Notes under the pieces: generated by a model
Told to the model about the DNA's origin: nothing
The model's database searches: none
What the model saw: the letters and a program-made list of their open reading frames with translations, nothing else
Position numbers and translations under genes: made by a program
Assembly (NCBI GenBank): GCA_023387735.1
Contig: JAEWHP010000020.1
Span: forward strand, 186,001-250,000
Direction: 5' to 3'
Source of the DNA: Pseudomonadota bacterium
GTDB taxonomy: Bacteria > Pseudomonadota > Alphaproteobacteria > Rhizobiales > Xanthobacteraceae
Length of the DNA: 64,000 bases
Shown: positions 8,711-16,699 of the stretch, in pieces
How the letters are laid out: the number at the start of each line of letters is the position of its first letter
How positions within the stretch are numbered: position 1 is the stretch's first letter

Positions 8711-9849
8711 AGTACATGGGCTCAAAGCGAGCCATGCTGCTCAACGGCCTGGGCACATTGCTTGAACGCGAAATCGTTGGCGCCACCCGTTTTGTCGATC
8801 TTTTCACCGGATCTGCGGCGGTTGCAAACCATGTCGCGCAGAAGTACGACGTTCCGGTAATAGCCTCTGACTTGCAGGCATATAGCGTCGTTCTCGCTAA
8901 CGCCGTAATTCGACGTCGTCGCAAGATCGACTGGCGCAAGCATTGGATAAGCTGGCACGAACGCGCGGCGACTCTCGTGAGGTCGTTATCGGACCTGCCC
9001 GGAACGCCACGTGATATAACAAAGGCGTCGGTTAAAAAATGCAGGCTGTGGTGCGCCAATCAGTCGGCATTAAGGATCACGGCGGCGTATGGCGGACACT
9101 ATTTTAGTCCTCGGCAAGCGGTTTGGATCGACGCCCTTCGGGCTACTCTGCCCAAGAACAAGACATGCCGCGATGTCGCGCTGGCGGCCTTAATTCAAGC
9201 CGCGAGCCAATGTGCCGCGGCGCCCGGCCATACAGCCCAACCATTCCAACCCACGAAAACTGCCAAGAAGTTTTTGAAAGAAGCTTGGGCTAGGAATGTT
9301 GTTAGCAAAACAATGACGGCGTTCGTACGACTCTCAGAAACCGCAGCCCGCAAGGAGGGATCGGCGAACATTATCGACGCCAATCTTCTTGCCAAGAGTT
9401 TGCGTAAGGACGATCTGGTTTTCATTGATCCACCCTATTCGGGCGTTCACTACAGCCGATTTTACCATGTGCTGGAGTCGATTGCGCGAGGTCGAAGTGG
9501 AAAGGTTGTGGGAGTCGGTCGATACCCTGAGGAGCGATATCGGCCAAAATCAAAGTATAGCCTTCAATCAGAGGCTAAGGATGCCCTCGACCAGCTGTTA
9601 AAGACCATAGCCAGGCGTGGCTCAAAAATCATTCTAACATTTCCGGATCACAAATGCTCAAACGGCTTGTCTGGCGATATGGTGTGCAAAGTGGCTCGTA
9701 AGCACTTCATGGTGAAGCGCAAATCTGTTGCTAGCCGCTTTAGTACATTGGGTGGCACCAGCGACAATCGAGGAAATGAAGCTGGGCGCGCAGCGAGACG
9801 CCATGCTCGCGAGTTGGTCCTAACGCTTACTCCGATTTCGGAACCGTAG
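8707..9849 (+). CDS. D12-class N6-adenine DNA methyltransferase
   Basis: A 380-residue DNA adenine methylase. It opens with MKYMGSKRAML, the typical first motif of D12 (Dam-like) enzymes. The AdoMet-binding motif I is VDLFTGSAAVANHVAQ (DLFTGS, residues 31-36). The catalytic motif IV is FIDPPYSGVHYSRFYH (DPPY, residues 241-244). The order of motif I before DPPY is the alpha arrangement. The target-recognition region lies between and is unassigned. It overlaps the preceding gene by ATGA. No restriction endonuclease gene is adjacent, so it is either an orphan methylase or the modifying part of a system whose effector is one of its two operon partners. Confidence 0.88.
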   Translation: MKYMGSKRAMLLNGLGTLLEREIVGATRFVDLFTGSAAVANHVAQKYDVPVIASDLQAYSVVLANAVIRRRRKIDWRKHWISWHERAATLVRSLSDLPGTPRDITKASVKKCRLWCANQSALRITAAYGGHYFSPRQAVWIDALRATLPKNKTCRDVALAALIQAASQCAAAPGHTAQPFQPTKTAKKFLKEAWARNVVSKTMTAFVRLSETAARKEGSANIIDANLLAKSLRKDDLVFIDPPYSGVHYSRFYHVLESIARGRSGKVVGVGRYPEERYRPKSKYSLQSEAKDALDQLLKTIARRGSKIILTFPDHKCSNGLSGDMVCKVARKHFMVKRKSVASRFSTLGGTSDNRGNEAGRAARRHARELVLTLTPISEP

Positions 9850-10247
9850 GCGACCCGACGCAATATTAGACTAGAGGCATTATTCGTCCGCACTCGCATA
9901 ATGCAAGATTCGCGACGAGCGAGACTGTTCCGCTGCGTACTACACGCTTTGCCTTTCTGAAAGCTGTGCATCGCTTCAAGGCAGGTTGTTCCGCCACACC
10001 CGCCGCCAACAGTGACAGTATCAACCTACTCGTCACTGGTTGCAGCGACACCGTCGGCTGCGTCCGCCCCTTCTCAATCTTCTCGGCAAACGATTCCTTA
10101 CCCATAAGCACGGCAACAACCTCAAGCCGTCACAAAAAGTGAATTCTGCAGCCTTGCATTCGGGCCGCCCACGGTTGCGCGCGCGCTTCAAGTGGCGTTG
10201 CCTTGCCGGGTGGAGTGGGCTGGGAGCTGTTCGAAAGGACACTCCCG
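9850..10247. other. Gap downstream of island; possible degenerate 79-aa frame on the minus strand
   Basis: No convincing gene is present. On the minus strand, 9866-10105 is open from ATG with a plausible protein texture (GKESFAEKIEKGRTQPTVSL near its start), but no domain is recognised and no Shine-Dalgarno is evident. It may be a relic of a mobile or repeated sequence marking the right border of the island. No tRNA, integrase or flanking direct repeat was found. Confidence 0.3.
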
Positions 10248-11165
10248 ATGACACAGCAACCGATTGTGAGGTTGGATTCAGCGGACCTGCGCAGGACAAA
10301 CGATCTCCGAGGGGATCTGGAAACCGGATCCAGTTCTGGCGAAGGCATCTACTTCAGGCTTTGCGAACGCTGCCGGCACATGGCGGCGGCGATTTCCTGC
10401 ACCGTCGCCGACGCCATCCGGCCGCGCGATGAATTCTTCGGCTCGTCGCGGACTGTATCCTTCGCGCTGGCGGACCGGAGGTTCGCGTGGGCCGGCATTG
10501 CGGCTGGAATCGCCGGGCTGGCCACGCTCCTGTTTTTCGCCTGGAGCGAATTTGGTGCAGGCGCGGTAAGCGCGACCGAAGGGCGCGCCGCGCCTCGTGA
10601 ATTGTCCGCCGTCCCGTCGGTTGAAACGCCGACTGAGAGGACGGAAGCGATCAGACAACGCGGTTTGGAATTGTTGCGGGTCGACATTCCCGAAGACGCG
10701 CCGTCCGAACCGTCGGCGCGCGGCGATCGCCTGGAATCCCAGGACGGTGCCGTGAAGCCGGTCACGCGTATCGCGACGGCCGGCGAGACCACCGGCATTG
10801 CTGCTCCCGCTCCGTTGCCGGTACCGCCTGCTGCGGACAAGGCGGCAACAGCAAAGGAGAAGGCAGCCAAGGCGAAGGTAGCGAAAGAGCGCCAGGCGCG
10901 GCGTGCTGCACAGAAAGCGCGTGACCAGGCCAGGGCGGCGCAGGCGAAGACTGCGCAGGTCCCAGTCGAGCCGCAGACCGTCCCGGCCGCCGCGCCGCCG
11001 GAGGAGGACAACACGTTCGGCTGGGTCAAGCGGCTGCCGGACACGATCGCAGGCGGTTGGGAAAATCTGTGGGCGAAAGGAAACGGTGGTGGCATTGCAT
11101 CGTGCGGTCCGTCTGCAAATCCGGCGACGGCATGCCCGCGAGAAGCTCAGGCCGGTCCGCGGTAG
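10248..11165 (+). CDS. Single-pass membrane protein with Ala/Lys-rich periplasmic coiled region
   Basis: A 305-residue protein of unknown function. About 85 cytoplasmic residues include a CERC pair (FRLCERCRHMAAA), then one membrane helix (WAGIAAGIAGLATLLFFAW, about residues 85-103). A long low-complexity segment follows, dominated by alanine, lysine and arginine (AATAKEKAAKAKVAKERQAR, about residues 205-224), then a short end with FGWVKRLPDTIAGGWENLW. ATG 10248 is preferred over the upstream TTG 10203 because AAAGGA at 10235-10240 is correctly spaced. The KA-rich coil resembles envelope-spanning proteins such as TolA, but no homology is claimed. Confidence 0.7.
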   Translation: MTQQPIVRLDSADLRRTNDLRGDLETGSSSGEGIYFRLCERCRHMAAAISCTVADAIRPRDEFFGSSRTVSFALADRRFAWAGIAAGIAGLATLLFFAWSEFGAGAVSATEGRAAPRELSAVPSVETPTERTEAIRQRGLELLRVDIPEDAPSEPSARGDRLESQDGAVKPVTRIATAGETTGIAAPAPLPVPPAADKAATAKEKAAKAKVAKERQARRAAQKARDQARAAQAKTAQVPVEPQTVPAAAPPEEDNTFGWVKRLPDTIAGGWENLWAKGNGGGIASCGPSANPATACPREAQAGPR

Positions 11166-11207
11166 CGGATCGCATGTCGCGCCCGCGATTCCGCGGCTTG
11201 CTCCCCC

Positions 11208-11310
11208 GTCATTCCGGGGCGATGCGAAGCATCGAGCCCGGAATCCATTTAGCGTCTGCGTATGTCGTTCGATGGATTCCGGGCTCGTGCTTCGCACGCC
11301 CCGGAATGAC
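11208..11310. repeat. Inverted repeat of the GTCATTCCGGGGCG family
   Basis: The left end GTCATTCCGGGGCGATGCGA and right end GCACGCCCCGGAATGAC are inverse copies. An inner pair is CGGAATCCA / TGGATTCCG. Related copies lie at 27911-27990 and 32614-32693. Confidence 0.8.
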
Positions 11311-11313
11311 GGA

Positions 11314-11738
11314 AGTGGCTGTCAGGCGCACTCACAACTGCCCGTCGGGCAAATCACCAAAATCCTGTCCAGCCCTTCGCGCAAAAACATTCCGCTTAAC
11401 TTGTCGGGCAAATCAAAACTAGAATCCCCGCCATCCCGCACCCGCTGGAGGGGCGTATCGCGATCGTCACGGACGTTGGGCGCGGGATGCGATGGACGCG
11501 GCAGCGTCGGGCGCGTGAGGTGTTCGCAGGGCGGTTTCCGTGAGCGAGTATCAGCGCGCAGACGACCGGCGCTTAAACGCCTTCGCCAGGATTTCTTCCG
11601 GCAGCACATGAGCCGGTCGAAGCGTTCTGGTGGAGGAAGCCGCGGACGGCAAAAGCGTGTGGTCCTGGCACCCGTGGCTGGTGTCAAGCTGATGGAGATT
11701 TGTCGAACCCAACCGGGCTTCGATCGATCGTCAATCCG
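11314..11738. other. No intact gene; apparent degenerate, repeated Bradyrhizobium-type sequence
   Basis: Plus-strand frames broken by stops and shifts can be read as fragments (VLAPVAGVKLMEI; QEEFVSRESAP around 11750-11785). I recall such text recurring in Bradyrhizobium intergenic regions, where it is often over-annotated as small proteins. No domain, ribosome binding site or intact start is convincing. It most likely represents an eroded multicopy element. Confidence 0.35.
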
Positions 11739-11954
11739 TCAGCGATGGAGGCAAGAGGAATTCGTCTCCAGGGAGAGCGCGCCATAAGCCGTTAAAACCA
11801 TCGCGCAGGGAAGGCCGGGTGTTCCGGCGCACCTTGCGGTCACCCGTGTGCATTTTGTGCGCACGATCGCGGGTGCTGAGGGCACGCTGGGGGCGCTGCC
11901 GGGGCCCTTGTGGCTCTGGTTGTCCTGGGGGACGGGCGGGACGTTCTTGGTCAT
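11739..11954 (-). CDS. Possible small proline-rich protein (71 aa)
   Basis: The ATG at 11954 is preceded by GGAG with six-base spacing. The first residues, MTKNVPPVPQDNQSHKGPGS, have the look of a genuine short, disordered, soluble protein. The C-terminal half (cysteine-containing, reading into the degenerate repeated sequence) looks non-native, so the gene may have lost its proper end or may not be expressed. Function unknown. Confidence 0.35.
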   Translation of the reverse strand: MTKNVPPVPQDNQSHKGPGSAPSVPSAPAIVRTKCTRVTARCAGTPGLPCAMVLTAYGALSLETNSSCLHR

Positions 11955-12175
11955 CTGGGTCTCCGTTGTTAACGGAAAAAGCCAACGCGGGGCGTGGCGG
12001 GATCGTTCCCGGCGGCGCTGCGCCCGCCTGCGACTCATGCGCACATTCGCCCAGACACAAAAGCCCGGCCGAAACTGCGGCAATCCCCGTAGTTCTGCCA
12101 ATTGATCCCGACGCTGTTCAGCCCCCAACATAACGAATCAGAACGAATCGGGCGTTGCCGCCCGCAGAGACCGGC

Positions 12176-12664
12176 ATGATCGAGCAGCTTCCCCGCCAGC
12201 GCGTGCTCAACTTCCTCGATGCGTTCTATGGCGGCGACAGTGACGCCGCGCTGCAGTGCTGCGACGACGACATCGAGTCGATGGTCTACCTGCCGGTGGA
12301 ATTGTTTCCGCATCTGGGCCCGCGGCGCGGCACGGCGGCGATCGCGGAACTGGTCGGCATTCACGCGGCGCGCTACAGCAAGCAGCGTTTCGACGTCAGG
12401 TTCCTGGTGGCCGACGAGGTTCGCGCCGCGGTTATCATCGACCTCACCTTCACCAAGCGTTCCGACGGCCGGGTGCTGACGATGCCGAGCGGCCTGTTCT
12501 TCACCCTGCGGCGCGGCCTGATCTGCGAACTGTGGAGCTTCTTCGATACCATCGACATGGTCGAGCAATTGACCGGGCGCGATCTCGTCGGCGCCCTGCT
12601 CCACGACGCCGGCCCGGCCCTGCGCCCGCCGCAACGGGAGCCGTCAGGCGGTGCGCATAGCTAA
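12176..12664 (+). CDS. SnoaL/NTF2-like protein, paralogue 1
   Basis: A 162-residue protein with an alpha+beta cone fold predicted from its pattern. An N-terminal helix (RQRVLNFLDAFYGGDSDAAL) is followed by the signature LPVELFPHLGPRRGTAAIAE (about residues 39-58), then strands ending in SFFDTIDMVEQLTGRD. These features are shared by the genes at 12841 and 13833. NTF2-like proteins of this type are often polyketide-cyclase or epoxide-hydrolase relatives, or non-enzymatic ligand binders; the role is unknown. ATG 12176 is chosen over TTG 12155. Confidence 0.78.
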   Translation: MIEQLPRQRVLNFLDAFYGGDSDAALQCCDDDIESMVYLPVELFPHLGPRRGTAAIAELVGIHAARYSKQRFDVRFLVADEVRAAVIIDLTFTKRSDGRVLTMPSGLFFTLRRGLICELWSFFDTIDMVEQLTGRDLVGALLHDAGPALRPPQREPSGGAHS

Positions 12665-12840
12665 ACTTGGGTAACCGCGCTGTGCACCGGAGCCCCTTGC
12701 GCGGTACCCGGATAGCCGTGAACCCTTTTGAAACCAGGGACATCGGATAGTCTGTGTCCTTTTGCTGATTGATCCCGCCGCCGTTGCCGTCACAATGGAT
12801 TGGCCGCGCGAGTCGGGTCGAACAAGGGCGGGAGCGACGT

Positions 12841-13290
12841 ATGGCCGAGGCATCTCATCGTCAGCGCATGCTGGAATTCTTCAAGGTGCTGTACTCCGGC
12901 GACGTCGAAGGGGCCCTGGCGCACGTCACCGACGACATCGAATTCCTCGCCAACGCTCCGGTCGATATCCTCCCGCACATGGGGCATCGTCGCGGCAAGG
13001 ACCAGATGCGCGAGATGTGGAAGGCCGTGGCCGCGCGCTATTCCGAGATGCGCGGCGAGGTTTCGATCCTGGTGGTCGAGGGCGACAAGGTTGCTGCCAA
13101 TGTCCGGGTATTCTTCCGCAAGAACATCAACCAGCGCATGGTGCAGTTCGACGTCGCCGCCTTCTACACGCTGCGCGACGGCAAGATCAGCCAGATCAGG
13201 GAAATCATCGACACGTTCGATCTGGTCGAGCAACTGCTCGAACGTGATGTGGCGGCGATCCTGACCGGGCGAAGGTCGACCGGAATCTGA
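12841..13290 (+). CDS. SnoaL/NTF2-like protein, paralogue 2
   Basis: A 149-residue protein with the same layout as its neighbours: helix RQRMLEFFKVLYSGDVEGAL, signature APVDILPHMGHRRGKDQMRE (about residues 39-58), and C-terminal IIDTFDLVEQLLERD. GGGAG just upstream of ATG 12841 supports the start. It is separated from paralogue 1 by 176 bp with no evident gene, so it may have its own promoter. Substrate or ligand unknown. Confidence 0.8.
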   Translation: MAEASHRQRMLEFFKVLYSGDVEGALAHVTDDIEFLANAPVDILPHMGHRRGKDQMREMWKAVAARYSEMRGEVSILVVEGDKVAANVRVFFRKNINQRMVQFDVAAFYTLRDGKISQIREIIDTFDLVEQLLERDVAAILTGRRSTGI

Positions 13291-13385
13291 CGGGTTCCGT
13301 CTTCCTGCCGATTTTTCCCGGCACCGTTGAACCTCGTGGCTTCGACCGTGACACACCACAAGGCTCTCTCCGGAAAACATCACAT

Positions 13386-13652
13386 ATGAAGATCGCGCTG
13401 CTCGCGTTGCTTGGTCTGGCGTTGGGAACGCTGGGAGGCGCGACGCTGGGAATAGGCGCCGGCCTGGCCTGGGTTGGAATCTTCAAAACCACGAGTTTTG
13501 AAGGATATAGCGCCACGCTGGTGTGCTTCACCTTCATGCCGCTGGGCGCTGCGATCGGCGCCATCGGCGGTGCCCTGTTGTTCGGCAAGCTTGCCATTCG
13601 CGAGGCGGAACTCGGCGTCGAACGCGTGCCAGTGCAGGGTCATGACCGTTAA
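13386..13652 (+). CDS. Small two-helix membrane protein (88 aa)
   Basis: Hydrophobic segments at about residues 3-30 (ALLALLGLALGTLGGATLGI) and 42-66 (LVCFTFMPLGAAIGAIGGAL), both rich in glycine and alanine, indicate an inner-membrane hairpin with short polar ends. No family recognised. It lies between two SnoaL-like genes in the same orientation. Confidence 0.6.
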   Translation: MKIALLALLGLALGTLGGATLGIGAGLAWVGIFKTTSFEGYSATLVCFTFMPLGAAIGAIGGALLFGKLAIREAELGVERVPVQGHDR

Positions 13653-13832
13653 GTGATCGGCAAATGCACGGAATCGTCGCATTTGTGCAATGCAAAAACG
13701 GCAATTGCGTTTCCACCGGGATCGTCTATTTCAGGCTTCAAATAATGAACCCCAGCAACCTGCCGCTGCGTCGACGTTGACGCCCACAGGGGCCGTTGCT
13801 GTTAGCTAGCCAGTTTCAAGGACCAGACCAAA

Positions 13833-14267
13833 ATGACAGAGCACAGCCTCTGGCGTTTTTCGCGCGCGTTGCATCGCGCGATCAATGAACGCCAGCCCGC
13901 CGATCTCGAGACCCTGCTCGACGAGGATGTCGAATGGGCGATCTACGGTCCGGTCGACATGTTTCCGTTCTTCGGCTCGCGCCGCGGCCGCGCCGCCGTG
14001 ATCGACGTCATCAGGCAGATCGCGGACAATTTCCGCGTTCACCGCTTCGACCGCGAATCGATCATGCTGGGGGTCGATTCGGCGTCCTCGATGATGCGCT
14101 ATTCGCTGACGGCGCTGGATTCGAACAAGCCGATCAGCGTGCGGATCGCGCACTTCGCTCAGTTCAGGGCCGGCCGCCTCACCAACTTCCGCGTCCTCGT
14201 CGATACGTTCGACCTGGTCGAGCAGACCGTGGGCTATCCGATCCATTTGCCCCGCATGGCGGTGTAG
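13833..14267 (+). CDS. SnoaL/NTF2-like protein, paralogue 3
   Basis: A 144-residue protein. The helix LWRFSRALHRAINERQPADL is followed by the signature GPVDMFPFFGSRRGRAAVID (about residues 37-56) and the shared C-terminal VLVDTFDLVEQTVGYP. It diverges more from paralogues 1 and 2 than they do from each other in the signature (FPFFG for FPHLG). Function unknown; the trio probably arose by tandem duplication. Confidence 0.8.
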   Translation: MTEHSLWRFSRALHRAINERQPADLETLLDEDVEWAIYGPVDMFPFFGSRRGRAAVIDVIRQIADNFRVHRFDRESIMLGVDSASSMMRYSLTALDSNKPISVRIAHFAQFRAGRLTNFRVLVDTFDLVEQTVGYPIHLPRMAV

Positions 14268-14292
14268 CGCCTCGTACCCGATCTCACCGTTC

Positions 14293-14432
14293 GTCATGTC
14301 CGGCCGAGCGCGCGTCTTTCGCGAGCCGACCGGGCATCCACGTCTTTCTTTGCCAGCCCAGGAAGGCGTGGGTGGCCGGGAGCGCGACACGCGCACGCAG
14401 TCTGAGCAAGACGGACTGCGCCCGGCCATGAC
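14293..14432. repeat. Inverted repeat of the GGCCGGGCATCCACG family
   Basis: The left end is GTCATGTCCGGCCGAGCGCG and the right end is CGCCCGGCCATGAC, with CATCCACG and CGTGGGTGGCC arms inside. It sits in the 250-bp gap after the third SnoaL-like gene. Related elements are at 20940, 43912 and 54112. Confidence 0.65.
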
Positions 14433-14520
14433 GGTTGTGTGATCTGCGCGCGATCGCACCCGTCATAATTTTGCACCAGAATAAACGCATCCTTGGCGAG
14501 ACTGGGAATGCGGGCGGGCA

Positions 14521-15441
14521 ATGACTTCCACACGACGAATGGGCTGGGCGCGGCTGCCAATGCTGGTGGCCGGCGCAAGTTTGGCCACGATCCTAACGGC
14601 AACGGCGCAGACGCCGCCAGCGGACGAAGATCCGGATATGGTCGCGGCGGAGGAAGAGGCCGCGGCCGCCGTTCCCGACGCCAGTGAAATCGACATCATG
14701 AAGGACATCGACGTCAGCAAGCTCGACTGGAGCCTGCTGAATACCGATCTGTGGCCGCTGACGGCTCCGGAGCCGAAGCAGAGCGCCGCGGCCAACAGCG
14801 CGGACGACACGAAAGCCTCCTGGTCGTCCAGCGACCGGCCGAACGGCACTTCCGCCGTGTCGGTCAAGCAATCCATCACGCCGTTCTGGGACACGCGCAT
14901 CGGCGCCGACATGACGGTCGCCAGGCAAGGCACGCTGACCAATTCCGAACAGCTTTCCGAGAAGCTCGCCAATGGCGGCAGCCTGCCGCAATCGTCCGGC
15001 ACCGCCTGGGCGGCGATATCGGCCCCCGGCATAGGCTCGATCTGGGACAAGACCTCGGTCGAGGCCCGCGTCGACCCCGGACAGGAGCAGAGCCGGCTCG
15101 GCACCACCCTGAGCAAGTCGCTGCCGCTCGACGAGCAATATTCGCTGACCCTGCAGAACGGTTACAACCTGATCCAGCAGGGCATCGTGCCGGTGCCCGG
15201 CATCATCAGCCATCCCTCGCGCAGCCACGAAGCCGACCAGTCGGCGAAGCTCAGCATCACCGACACCGGGACGACTTTCATCGCCGGGCAGACGATGTCG
15301 ACCTCGGACGACAAATGGCTGCGCAGGGTCGGCGCCGAACAGAAGCTGCTCGATGGCGTCACCATCTCCGGCTCGATCGGCGAGACGCCGTCCGGCGCAG
15401 CCAGCACGAGCGTCAGCGCCGGCTTCAGGCGCAGCTGGTAG
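14521..15441 (+). CDS. Exported protein with C-terminal tryptophan, possible outer-membrane association
   Basis: A 306-residue protein with an N-terminal signal peptide (arginine pair, then LPMLVAGASLATILTATAQT, cleavage probably after residue about 30). An acidic, alanine-rich linker follows. The C-terminal two thirds alternate polar and hydrophobic residues with many Gly, Ser and Thr, ending GASTSVSAGFRRSW. A terminal aromatic residue after alternating strands is typical of outer-membrane beta-barrels, but barrel topology is not demonstrated. No family is recognised. Confidence 0.65.
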   Translation: MTSTRRMGWARLPMLVAGASLATILTATAQTPPADEDPDMVAAEEEAAAAVPDASEIDIMKDIDVSKLDWSLLNTDLWPLTAPEPKQSAAANSADDTKASWSSSDRPNGTSAVSVKQSITPFWDTRIGADMTVARQGTLTNSEQLSEKLANGGSLPQSSGTAWAAISAPGIGSIWDKTSVEARVDPGQEQSRLGTTLSKSLPLDEQYSLTLQNGYNLIQQGIVPVPGIISHPSRSHEADQSAKLSITDTGTTFIAGQTMSTSDDKWLRRVGAEQKLLDGVTISGSIGETPSGAASTSVSAGFRRSW

Positions 15442-15613
15442 GCCAAATCACCGCGATTTTCCTGCCTCAGAGGTCAGCGCCCCCGAGAATGATCGAGCAT
15501 TGCCGCATATTGGCCCAGATGCGGACAAAATCAGAAGTGCAGATGCCACTGCATCACTTCGTCGTGCGGGGGACGTCCGCGCTCGCCTGGAAAGCGAAAC
15601 AAAGGAATAGCCG

Positions 15614-16030
15614 ATGAACGCGACCATTCGTCCTGAAGAAGTCGAAACCACCGAAGAAGGCGACACCAATCTCGCCGCCGTCACCGAAGTCGAGGCCGGT
15701 ATCCGGGACTTCGTTCGCAACGACATTGCCTATCTGCGCCGGCCGCCGATCGCCGCGGAAGCTGCGACGCTCGATCCGAGCGCGGAAGCCACCGTCAACA
15801 ACGTCAACTCGCTGATCCAGCGCGTCGCCGGAACCTCGCTGGCGGAAATCGAGAAGCTGATTTCCGAACTCGAGAGCCTGCGCGACCTCCTGCATGCCGA
15901 AGGCCAGCGCGTTCAGCGCGAAATCTCCGGCTATGCGCAGCTCAGCCAGGCCGCGATGAAGTCGACGCGCATGATCGCCGACAACGTCACGCAGTGGAAG
16001 CGTGCCGCCGACGGACTGCGCAACAGCTAA
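15614..16030 (+). CDS. Conserved hypothetical protein, helical/coiled-coil (138 aa)
   Basis: An acidic N-terminus (RPEEVETTEEGDTN) is followed by a long predicted helix with heptad-like pattern (LAEIEKLISELESLRDLLHA, about residues 76-95) and a polar C-terminal helix. It has no signal peptide or cysteines. The position between an exported protein gene and a terminator at 16099 suggests a monocistronic unit. Function unknown. Confidence 0.7.
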   Translation: MNATIRPEEVETTEEGDTNLAAVTEVEAGIRDFVRNDIAYLRRPPIAAEAATLDPSAEATVNNVNSLIQRVAGTSLAEIEKLISELESLRDLLHAEGQRVQREISGYAQLSQAAMKSTRMIADNVTQWKRAADGLRNS

Positions 16031-16040
16031 AGGCTTCGGC

Positions 16041-16066
16041 ACGTTTTCTTCACGCGAAGAAAACGT
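16041..16066. repeat. Perfect hairpin ACGTTTTCTTC-ACGC-GAAGAAAACGT
   Basis: Eleven-base arms are perfectly complementary around a 4-nt loop, ten bases after a stop codon. It lacks a T-tract, so it is not a classical terminator. The sequence overlaps in motif with the repeat at 290-310. Confidence 0.75.
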
Positions 16067-16098
16067 CGTGTTCCCGACAGTTGCAAAAATCTGACACT

Positions 16099-16135
16099 CC
16101 GCCGCGTTCCGCTCAGGATCGCGGCGGTTTCGTTT
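16099..16135 (+). terminator. Rho-independent terminator
   Basis: CCGCCGCG (16099-16106) pairs with CGCGGCGG (16120-16127), followed by TTTCGTTT. It ends the 15614-16030 transcript. Confidence 0.7.
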
Positions 16136-16226
16136 GGCAGGGTCCGAGTCGAATTCTATAAGCGCGGTCGGGACTGGGGATGGATGCCGTCACGTGGCGG
16201 TCAACAGCTTTTCGGGAAACACGCCG

Positions 16227-16364
16227 ATGCAACGCGTTCAACCAGACGACACCACCCCGATGCCCTTGCGGCAGTCCTCCCACAGCATGGGCACACTGAT
16301 GATCAGGTTCGTCGGGCTACTCACCCTTGCGGTGATTGCGATGACGCTGCTCTGGAGCCGATGA
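16227..16364 (+). CDS. Small single-pass membrane protein (45 aa)
   Basis: A polar N-terminus (MQRVQPDDTTPMPLRQSSHS) precedes one membrane helix (LMIRFVGLLTLAVIAMTLLW) that ends the protein. The layout of a short soluble head and a C-terminal helix resembles the minus-strand gene at 16417-16560. The frame is open upstream to 16134, but ATG 16227 is the most likely start. Confidence 0.45.
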   Translation: MQRVQPDDTTPMPLRQSSHSMGTLMIRFVGLLTLAVIAMTLLWSR

Positions 16365-16416
16365 CTTCGTGAATCTCGGCGGCGCCGTATCGGAAGATGG
16401 TTACCGAAATCTGCAA

Positions 16417-16560
16417 TTATTCGCTGATGAAAGTCGCGGTCTCGGGCGAATAGCCGCCGTCGGCGTAGGTGTTCACCACCATCGCCGTCGTGAGCATCAC
16501 CGCCAGGGTGATGGTTGCGAAGACAAAGCCAACGAATTTCAGGCCAGTGCGGTCTGCCAT
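16417..16560 (-). CDS. Small membrane protein (47 aa)
   Basis: Reads MADRTGLKFVGFVFATITLA followed by VMLTTAMVVNTYADGGY, a single hydrophobic segment with a short polar tail ending ISE. GAGGGG lies at the right distance from ATG 16560, and the codon pattern is coding-like. I recall similar short proteins in Bradyrhizobium. No function is known. The gene faces the small membrane-protein gene at 16227. Confidence 0.65.
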   Translation of the reverse strand: MADRTGLKFVGFVFATITLAVMLTTAMVVNTYADGGYSPETATFISE

Positions 16561-16699
16561 GGTCATCCCCTCGGTACTTCCCCTGAGACGCATATGGCAG
16601 GGAATAGGTTCAAAATGCGTTAGCGAAAAAATTGTTCCGCGGCCGCATCAATCGCGATGAGCCGGGCCAACAATTCGCTAACCATATTGCCGAGCCGGC

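Noticed and set aside
6481..9849. Classical type II restriction-modification system
   Set aside because: A methylase is present but neither partner shows a recognisable endonuclease motif (PD-(D/E)xK, HNH, GIY-YIG).
6304..10247. Integration at a tRNA gene, or flanking direct repeats and an integrase for the island
   Set aside because: No tRNA, recombinase or convincing direct repeat was found at either border; the mode of acquisition is open.
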